A model generated the notes under the pieces. It had not been told where the DNA came from, searched no databases, and saw nothing but the letters and a program-made list of their open reading frames with translations. A stretch of 64,000 bases of DNA, taken from contig NZ_CP023701.1 in NCBI RefSeq assembly GCF_008704535.1, positions 4,404,501 to 4,468,500 of the forward strand, read 5' to 3'. The DNA comes from Streptomyces subrutilus (GTDB lineage: Bacteria > Actinomycetota > Actinomycetes > Streptomycetales > Streptomycetaceae). Position numbers and translations under genes: made by a program. This document shows, piece by piece, positions 50,057 through 55,690 of the stretch. The first letter of the stretch is position 1, and the number at the start of each line of letters is the position of its first letter.

Positions 50057-50083
50057 TGTGGACAGCCTTTCGACTGTGGACAA
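50057..50083. promoter_or_regulatory. Pair of DnaA-box-like sites
   Basis: TGTGGACAG (50057-50065) and TGTGGACAA (50075-50083), the latter the exact complement of the Streptomyces DnaA box TTGTCCACA, in the same orientation 18 bases apart. Located between the AhpD-like stop and the CpaB-like gene. Two sites alone do not make an origin. Confidence 0.4.
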
Positions 50084-50119
50084 CCGCTTCACCCGTACGA
50101 GTGAGGAGCAACCCCCGCC

Positions 50120-50677
50120 CTAGCGTCCCGCCGGCGGCCGGCAGGCGTCCGAGAAGCCCTGGCCGGTCAGTCCGAACGCGCTGTTGACGCGCGAGCGCCA
50201 GTTCTCCAGCGCGACCACCGCGGTGAGCTCCACGAACGCCGCCTCGCCCAGCCGGCGGAGGAGCTCCGCGGCGAGCGCGTCGGTGACCGTCGGCTCCGTC
50301 TCGGTCATGGCCTCGGCGTACTCCATGGCCAGCAGTTCCACCTCGGTGAAGAGCTCCCGCGCCTCCCGCCACCGCGGCACCCGTTCGATCTTCTCGGCGT
50401 CCAGCCCGCGCTCCCGGCCCTCCCAGTAGCCGAAGTCCACGCACCACGAGCAGTTGATCCGGGCCGCCGCCGCCATCAGCGCGAGGTGCTTCACCCCGGC
50501 GTCGAGGGCGTTCCACCGGGCCGCCCGCCGCTCCAGTCCGACGTACGTGCGCAGCACCCGCGCGTGGTGCCCGTACGCGAGCCCCGGGTCGAGCACCTTC
50601 CCGTAGGTGCGGCGCGAGTACCAGGCGCCCAGGCGCACGAGCAGGGTGCGGGGCGGGGTGAGCGGGATGCGGGGCAT
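50120..50677 (-). CDS. Carboxymuconolactone decarboxylase/AhpD-like protein
   Basis: 185 residues, all-helical. The peroxiredoxin-partner motif CxxC is present in RINCSWCVDFGYW (about 93-105); the usual downstream catalytic His of AhpD (CxxCxxxH) is replaced, so enzymatic activity is uncertain. Further family segments are WNALDAGVKHLALMAAAA and FVELTAVVALENWRSRVNSAFGL. AGGAGG precedes ATG 50677. Upstream lie two 17-bp direct repeats. A role in oxidative defence is possible by family. Confidence 0.82.
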   Translation of the reverse strand: MPRIPLTPPRTLLVRLGAWYSRRTYGKVLDPGLAYGHHARVLRTYVGLERRAARWNALDAGVKHLALMAAAARINCSWCVDFGYWEGRERGLDAEKIERVPRWREARELFTEVELLAMEYAEAMTETEPTVTDALAAELLRRLGEAAFVELTAVVALENWRSRVNSAFGLTGQGFSDACRPPAGR

Positions 50678-50736
50678 GGCGGTCGCCTCCTGGAGCGGTC
50701 GGTCCCGACGGGTCCACACCCCCGGGACCGGACAGC

Positions 50737-50776
50737 CGCCCGGAACGTGACACCGCCCGGAACGTGACACCGCCCG
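50737..50776. repeat. 17-bp direct repeats upstream of the AhpD-like gene
   Basis: CGCCCGGAACGTGACAC occurs twice head to tail (50737-50753, 50754-50770) followed by a partial third copy, filling the short gap between the AhpD-like gene and mtnP. It could be a repeated operator for the minus-strand gene or plain slippage. Confidence 0.7.
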
Positions 50777-50801
50777 AAGGCGCGAAACCGCCCCCCGCCC
50801 C

Positions 50802-51635
50802 TCAGGGAAGCTCGATGCCCAGGTCCCAGCCGTCGTGCGCGTGCGTGCACAGGCAGTCGCGGGACGCGGTCGGCGGCAGCGCCGCCACCGCGTCGAAGAG
50901 GACCTCGCGCAGTCGGCCGACGTTCTCGCCGAACACCCGCAGCACCTCGGTGTGGGAGACGCCCTCGCCCGTCTCGGCGCCCGCGTCCAAGTCGGTGACC
51001 AGGGCCATCGACGTGTAGCAGAGCCCCAGTTCCCGCGCGAGCACCGCCTCCGGGTGCCCCGTCATGCCGACGACCGACCAGCCGGCCGCCGCGTGCCACC
51101 GCGACTCGGCGCGCGTGGAGAAGCGGGGCCCCTCGACGACCACCATGGTGCCGCCGTCCACCGGCTCCCAGTCGCGCCCGCGCGCCGCCCCGAGCGCCGC
51201 CGCGCGCCCCACCGGGCAGTACGGGTCGGCGAAGGTCGTGTGCACCACGTTGGGGACGCTCCCGTCGGGCAGCGGCTCCCCGTCGAAGAAGGTCTGGGCG
51301 CGGGCCTTCGTACGGTCGACCAGCTGGTCGGGGACGAGCAGCGTGCCCGGGCCGTACTCGGGGCGCAGGCCGCCGACCGCGCACGGCCCGAAGACCTGGC
51401 GCACGCCGACCGAGCGCAGCGCCCACAGGTTGGCGCGGTAGTTGATCCGGTGCGGCGGGACGGTGTGCTCGCGCCCGTGCCGCGGGAGGAAGGCCACCTG
51501 GCGTCCGGCCAGCTCACCGACGTACAGGCAGTCGCTGGGGGGCCCGTACGGGGTCTCCACGCGGACCTCGGAGACGTCCTCCAGGAACGAGTAGAAGCCC
51601 GAGCCGCCGATGACACCGATCTCTGCGTTCACCAT
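50802..51635 (-). CDS. mtnP: S-methyl-5'-thioadenosine phosphorylase
   Basis: 277 residues, purine nucleoside phosphorylase family 2. It splits methylthioadenosine with phosphate to adenine and methylthioribose-1-phosphate in methionine salvage. Motifs: EIGVIGGSGFY (phosphate loop, about 5-15), FLPRHGREHTVPPHRINYRAN (in part, phosphate/ribose site), GPCAVGGLRPEYGPGTLLVPD, EGPRFSTRAESR (purine site) and GMTGHPEAVLARELGLCY. The Met-Thr-x-x-Pro-Glu-Ala strand is the MTAP signature. ATG 51635. Downstream of the FmdB-like gene's terminator on the same strand. Confidence 0.9.
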   Translation of the reverse strand: MVNAEIGVIGGSGFYSFLEDVSEVRVETPYGPPSDCLYVGELAGRQVAFLPRHGREHTVPPHRINYRANLWALRSVGVRQVFGPCAVGGLRPEYGPGTLLVPDQLVDRTKARAQTFFDGEPLPDGSVPNVVHTTFADPYCPVGRAAALGAARGRDWEPVDGGTMVVVEGPRFSTRAESRWHAAAGWSVVGMTGHPEAVLARELGLCYTSMALVTDLDAGAETGEGVSHTEVLRVFGENVGRLREVLFDAVAALPPTASRDCLCTHAHDGWDLGIELP

Positions 51636-51661
51636 GGCCCCACCCTAACCGCGCATGCCGA

Positions 51662-51692
51662 AGGCCCCACCGCCCGGTACGGGCGGCGGGGC
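51662..51692 (-). terminator. Hairpin terminator of the FmdB-like gene
   Basis: 14-bp stem with one mismatch (51662-51675 with 51679-51692, loop GTA), 15 bases past the FmdB-like stop on the minus strand. Confidence 0.65.
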
Positions 51693-51706
51693 CTGGCGGA
51701 ACGAGG

Positions 51707-52033
51707 TCAGGCGGCCGAGGTGGAGCCGGAGCCGGAGCTGCTGCCGCTCGTGCTCGACGAGGACGTCGAGGAGGAGGCGGCGGCGGGCGCGGCGGCGGCG
51801 GTCGACGGGGACGACGCCCCGGCGGGCTTCGCGGCGGGGGTGCTGCTCGACGACGAGCCGCGGCTGTCGTTCCGGTAGAAACCGGAGCCCTTGAAGACGA
51901 TGCCGACCGCGGAGAACACCTTCTTCAGGCGTCCGTCACAGCTCGGGCACACGGTCAGCGCGTCATCGGTGAACTTCTGCACGGCCTCAAGGCCCTCACC
52001 GCACTCGGTGCACTGGTACTGGTAGGTCGGCAC
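51707..52033 (-). CDS. FmdB-family zinc ribbon protein
   Basis: 108 residues. An N-terminal zinc ribbon (about 1-45: PTYQYQCTECGEGLEAVQ and TVCPSCDGRLKKVF, two CxxC pairs), then VGIVFKGSGFYRNDSR, the FmdB core, and a Ser/Ala/Pro-rich disordered tail (about 60-108). FmdB proteins are widespread small regulators or adaptors of unknown mechanism. GTG 52033 follows an ideal GGAGGAA. The CIRCE element lies 11 bases upstream of the start, so HrcA would block this gene directly, implying a heat-shock link. Confidence 0.88.
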   Translation of the reverse strand: MPTYQYQCTECGEGLEAVQKFTDDALTVCPSCDGRLKKVFSAVGIVFKGSGFYRNDSRGSSSSSTPAAKPAGASSPSTAAAAPAAASSSTSSSSTSGSSSGSGSTSAA

Positions 52034-52043
52034 GAATTTCCTC

Positions 52044-52070
52044 CTGGCACTCTCACTCAATGAGTGCTAA
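52044..52070. promoter_or_regulatory. CIRCE element (HrcA operator) in front of the FmdB-like gene
   Basis: CIRCE consensus is TTAGCACTC-N9-GAGTGCTAA. The right arm is perfect (GAGTGCTAA, 52062-52070), the spacer is exactly nine bases, and the left arm CTGGCACTC (52044-52052) matches seven of nine, with the two changes at the outer end. It ends 11 bases before the GTG, overlapping the ribosome site region, the usual place for CIRCE. Confidence 0.75.
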
Positions 52071-52100
52071 CGACGCTCCATGGTGACGTATTCCGGCGGT

Positions 52101-53411
52101 TCAGTCCACCGTCACCGGCACGCGGTGACCGATCCCACGCTCGTTCGACTCGTCACGGGAGGCGGGGGCGGACGCGTTCACGATCCGGCTCGGGGCCGTC
52201 GGCGCCAGCTTGGACCGCAGGGCCAGCAGGGTGATCAGCGCCAGTGCGGTGGCCACCATCGGCACCAGGAAGCCGGCCGTGGAGCCGTGCGCGTCGGTCA
52301 GGCTGCCCGCGATGGTGACCGCGGCGGCCTGGCCCAGGGCGACCGCGCCGGTCAGTGCGGTGAACGCCTCGGTGCGGGCGGCGGCCGGGACCAGCTGCTC
52401 GATCATGGTGTAGCCGGTGATCAGCGCCGGGGCGATGCACAGGCCGACGACCAGGCCGATCGCGCCCATCAGGATCGCGGAGTTCGCGGCCCACAGGACG
52501 GACGCGGCGGCGGTCAGGCCGACGTAGCCGAGGATCAGGCGGCGGCGCGGGCCGATCTTCCAGGCGATCGTGCCGCAGGCGATGCCCGCGATCATGTTGC
52601 CGCCGGCGAAGACGCCGTACAGCAGGCCGTTGGCGCCCGGGTTGCCGATCTCGTTGGAGAAGGCGGTGAGCGAGATCAGCATGCCGCCGAAGACGGCGCC
52701 GACGCCGACGAAGGCGACGACCAGGACGCGCAGGCCGGGGACGGACAGCGCCGAGACGTGCTTCTCGCCGCTCGCGAGCCGCGGAGCGGGCTTGGGCTGG
52801 GTGCCGCGCTGGGCGGCGAAGAGCAGACCGCCGACGAGGGTCAGCGAGGCCTCGGCGATCAGGCCGGCCGAGGGGTGGATCGTGGTGCACAGGAAGGTCG
52901 CGAGGACCGGGCCGACGACGAAGGTCAGCTCGTCGGTCACGGACTCCCAGGCGGCGGCCGTCGACAACAGCGGCGAGCCTTCGAGCTTGGCGGCCCAGCG
53001 GGCCCGGACCATCGGCCCGACCTGCGGGACGGAGGCACCGGCCGGCACGGCGGCCAGCGCGAGCGCCCACATCGGCGCGCCCAGCAGGGCGAGCGCGGTC
53101 AGGGCGCCGATGGCGGCGGCGTGGGCGAAGACGACGGGGATCAGCACGGCGGCCTGGCCGCGGCGGTCGGCGAGCTTGCCCATCTGGGGGGCGAACAGGG
53201 CCATCGAGACGCCGGTGACGGTCGCGACGATGCCGGCGTCGCCGTACGAGCCGGTGGTGTGCTGGACGAGCAGGACGATACCGATGATCAGCATCGCGAA
53301 GGGCTGCCGGGCGGCGAAGCCGGGGAGCAGGAAGCTGAGGGCGCCGGGCGTGCGCAGGAGCTGTCCGTAGCCGGGGCGGGCGGACGTGTCGGTCGTGACC
53401 GCGGATGTCAC
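52101..53411 (-). CDS. MFS transporter
   Basis: 436 residues with 12 predicted helices, major facilitator of the drug-efflux kind. The loop 2-3 motif appears as LFAPQMGKLADRRGQAAVL (about 68-86). Start is GTG 53411 with AAAGG upstream; residues before it in the open frame are Arg-rich and hydrophilic and do not belong. The C-terminal ~30 residues are cytoplasmic and polar. Substrate cannot be predicted. A 500-base upstream region holds a candidate operator at 53762-53778. Opposite orientation genes do not share its promoter. Confidence 0.87.
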   Translation of the reverse strand: MTSAVTTDTSARPGYGQLLRTPGALSFLLPGFAARQPFAMLIIGIVLLVQHTTGSYGDAGIVATVTGVSMALFAPQMGKLADRRGQAAVLIPVVFAHAAAIGALTALALLGAPMWALALAAVPAGASVPQVGPMVRARWAAKLEGSPLLSTAAAWESVTDELTFVVGPVLATFLCTTIHPSAGLIAEASLTLVGGLLFAAQRGTQPKPAPRLASGEKHVSALSVPGLRVLVVAFVGVGAVFGGMLISLTAFSNEIGNPGANGLLYGVFAGGNMIAGIACGTIAWKIGPRRRLILGYVGLTAAASVLWAANSAILMGAIGLVVGLCIAPALITGYTMIEQLVPAAARTEAFTALTGAVALGQAAAVTIAGSLTDAHGSTAGFLVPMVATALALITLLALRSKLAPTAPSRIVNASAPASRDESNERGIGHRVPVTVD

Positions 53412-53912
53412 GGCCTGGCCTTTCCGCTGCCTGGTAGAACTCCCCGTCTGCGGACGATGCGCCGCCTTGTGAGCGACCGCACCCGTACATGTGGGAGCCC
53501 CGAGAGCTGTCCTCTTGCGCAGAACCGAGTGATACCTGGACGCCCACTGCGAGGGTGCCACGGCCGCTTTGCGGTCGCGCCAGCTCTGCGTCAGGCAGAG
53601 TTGGTTCGATCTGGTGTGCCTTCATCGTACAGGGAAAGCCACTGGAACGCCCTGTGATTACGGTGACTGGGCATCTCTTCACCTGCGATTAACGGGATCT
53701 TCGCCTTTCCGGCCCCCAGAAACGGGGGCAAAGCAGATCGAAGGCCACCGAAATTGGGGATTTAGAACGGTGCTCTAACATAAACTTGTAGGAAAGCACG
53801 TCGAATTCCGGACGTGGACCCCTGCCTTTCGGACGGACCCACGAGCGTCTTCCGGACACGGACACGGACACGGCCGCGACCCCGCCCGGCCCGGCCTCAC
53901 GGCCTCACGGCC
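53412..53912. other. Intergenic region upstream of the MFS gene
   Basis: 501 bases without a convincing gene. Bases 53690-53800 are clearly AT-richer than the surroundings and contain the interrupted palindrome TTAGA-N7-TCTAA. Short open frames on either strand (up to about 70 codons) lack ribosome sites and plausible protein composition. Confidence 0.5.
53762..53778. promoter_or_regulatory. Candidate operator palindrome (TTAGA-N7-TCTAA)
   Basis: TTAGAACGGTGCTCTAA is a 17-base interrupted palindrome in the AT-rich part of the gap, of the style bound by TetR or MarR regulators. No such regulator gene is adjacent, so the factor is unknown. Confidence 0.35.
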
Positions 53913-55457
53913 TCAGTGCCTGGCCCGGCCGCCGCCGGGCGCGTGCCCCGCCCCGTCGCCCGCTGCCTCGCCCGTGCCGAGCCAGCCCGCCAGCTTGCCG
54001 CCCCGCGCCACGGCCCGCAGCCGCGCCTCGGCGGCGTCCCGTACCGGATCGGTCGCCACGACCAGCAGCTCGTCCCCGCGCCGCAGCACGGTAGACGGAG
54101 CCGGTACGAAGCTCTTGGCGTCCCGGACCACCAGGGTGACCGAGGCCCCCGGCGGCAGCCGCAGCTCGCTCACCTCCACGCCGTGCATGCGCGAGGCCGG
54201 CGGGATCGCGAAGGACAGCAGGTGCCCGCGCAGCTTCTCCAGCGGCGCCGACTCGATGCCCAGGTCCGCGGCCGACTCGTCGGTGTCGCCGAGGTTCAGC
54301 TTGCGCGCCAGCCAGGGCAGGGTCGGCCCTTGGACCAGGGTGTAGACGACGACCAGCACGAAGACGATGTTGAAGACGCGTTCGCTGCCCTCGATCCCGG
54401 ACACCATGGGGATGGTCGCCAGGATGATGGGCACCGCGCCGCGCAGGCCGGCCCACGACATCAGGGCCTGCTCCTGCCAGGGGATGCGGAAGGGCAGCAG
54501 GGAGACGAAGACCTCCAGCGGCCGCGCCACCATCGTGAGCACCAGCCCGATGATCACGGCCGGCCAGAAGTCGTTGACCAGCTCGTGCGGGGTGACCAGC
54601 AGGCCCAGCAGCACGAACATGCCGATCTGGGCGATCCAGCCGAGACCGTCCGCGAACCCCCGCGTGGCGGGCCAGTGCGGGAGCTTCGCGTTGCCGAGGA
54701 CCATGGCCGCCAGGTAGACGGCGAGGAAGCCGGAGCCGTGCGCCATCGCGCCCGCCGCGTACGCCGCGACCGCGATGGCCATCACGGCGATGGGGTAGAG
54801 GCCCGAGGCGGGCAGGGCCACGTGCCGCAGCCCGTACGCGCCGACGAAGCCGACGGTCAGGCCGATGGCGGCGCCGATGGCCAGCTCCAGAGCGATCTTG
54901 CCGAGCAGCACGTACCAGTCGTCGACCGGGCCGACGGTGGCGAAGGCCACGACGAGGATGACGACGGGTGCGTCGTTGAAGCCGGACTCGGCCTCCAGGA
55001 CGCCCGTGATGCGGGAGGGGAGCGGGACCTTGCGCAGGACGGAGAAGACGGCCGCCGCGTCGGTCGAGGAGACGACCGCGCCGATCAGCAGGGCCTGGCG
55101 CCAGTCCAGTCCGACCAGGTAGTGCGCCCCCGCGGCGGTCACGCCCACGCTGATCGCGACGCCCACCAGCGACAGCGAGATCGCGGCCGGCAGGGCGGGT
55201 CTGATCTCTTTCCACTTGGTGCCCAGACCACCCTCGGCGAGGATCACGACGAGCGCGGCATATCCGATCACCTGGGTCAGCTCGGCGTTGTCGAACACGA
55301 CGTTGCCGATGCCGTCCTGGCCTATCGCGATGCCTATGCCGAGGTAGATGAGCAGGCTGGGGAGTCCGCTGCGTGACGAGACGCGCACCGCCACGACGGC
55401 GACGAGCAGGACGAGCGAACAGACCAGCAGGAGCTCATTGAGCGTGTGGACAGTCAG
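53913..55457 (-). CDS. CPA1-family potassium(sodium)/proton antiporter with TrkA-C domain
   Basis: 514 residues if started at the CTG at 55457; 493 if started at GTG 55394. Membrane part (about 1-400) has about 12-13 helices with the ion-site dipeptide in ESGFNDAPVVILVV and SSTDAAAVFSVLRK; SWAGLRGAVPIILAT is typical CPA1/NhaP. The cytoplasmic tail (about 425-500) is a TrkA-C ligand-binding domain (VSELRLPPGASVTLVVRDAKSFVPAPSTVLRRGDELLVV, in parts). The GTG start would cut helix 1; upstream in-frame codons encode a good helix (LNELLLVCSLVLLVAVVAVR), and GGAAAGGG precedes the CTG. Exchanges K+ or Na+ for protons. Confidence 0.85.
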   Translation of the reverse strand: MTVHTLNELLLVCSLVLLVAVVAVRVSSRSGLPSLLIYLGIGIAIGQDGIGNVVFDNAELTQVIGYAALVVILAEGGLGTKWKEIRPALPAAISLSLVGVAISVGVTAAGAHYLVGLDWRQALLIGAVVSSTDAAAVFSVLRKVPLPSRITGVLEAESGFNDAPVVILVVAFATVGPVDDWYVLLGKIALELAIGAAIGLTVGFVGAYGLRHVALPASGLYPIAVMAIAVAAYAAGAMAHGSGFLAVYLAAMVLGNAKLPHWPATRGFADGLGWIAQIGMFVLLGLLVTPHELVNDFWPAVIIGLVLTMVARPLEVFVSLLPFRIPWQEQALMSWAGLRGAVPIILATIPMVSGIEGSERVFNIVFVLVVVYTLVQGPTLPWLARKLNLGDTDESAADLGIESAPLEKLRGHLLSFAIPPASRMHGVEVSELRLPPGASVTLVVRDAKSFVPAPSTVLRRGDELLVVATDPVRDAAEARLRAVARGGKLAGWLGTGEAAGDGAGHAPGGGRARH

Positions 55458-55639
55458 GGGGCGGCCCTTTCCTCCATGCGCCCGGCGGATCGTTACGCCG
55501 CGGCGCGTGCGGCAACTACTTCGTTACCTTACCTAATCTTTGACGCTTTCTTGACGCGTTACGCACATTGTGAATCGCCGCTCCGCCCTTGTCCTCGGCA
55601 GCTTGACCCCTGGCGGATCACCGGGACGGGTCCTGCGCC

Positions 55640-55645
55640 TATGGT
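55640..55645 (+). promoter_or_regulatory. Candidate -10 box (TATGGT) for the penicillin acylase family gene
   Basis: TATGGT 46 bases before ATG 55691, in the divergent gap. No good -35 at the usual distance, so the call is weak. Confidence 0.25.
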
Positions 55646-55690
55646 TGCTCCCAGCACTCCCAGGACCACCCTGCCCCTCGAAGGACAGCG

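Noticed and set aside
50057..50083. Origin of replication
   Set aside because: Only two DnaA boxes, no dnaA/dnaN genes nearby and no AT-rich unwinding element.
55520..55545. Possible DmdR iron box (TTAGGTAAGG on the minus strand) in the antiporter/acylase gap
   Set aside because: Only the left half matches the 19-base palindrome; the right half is absent and neither gene is iron-related.
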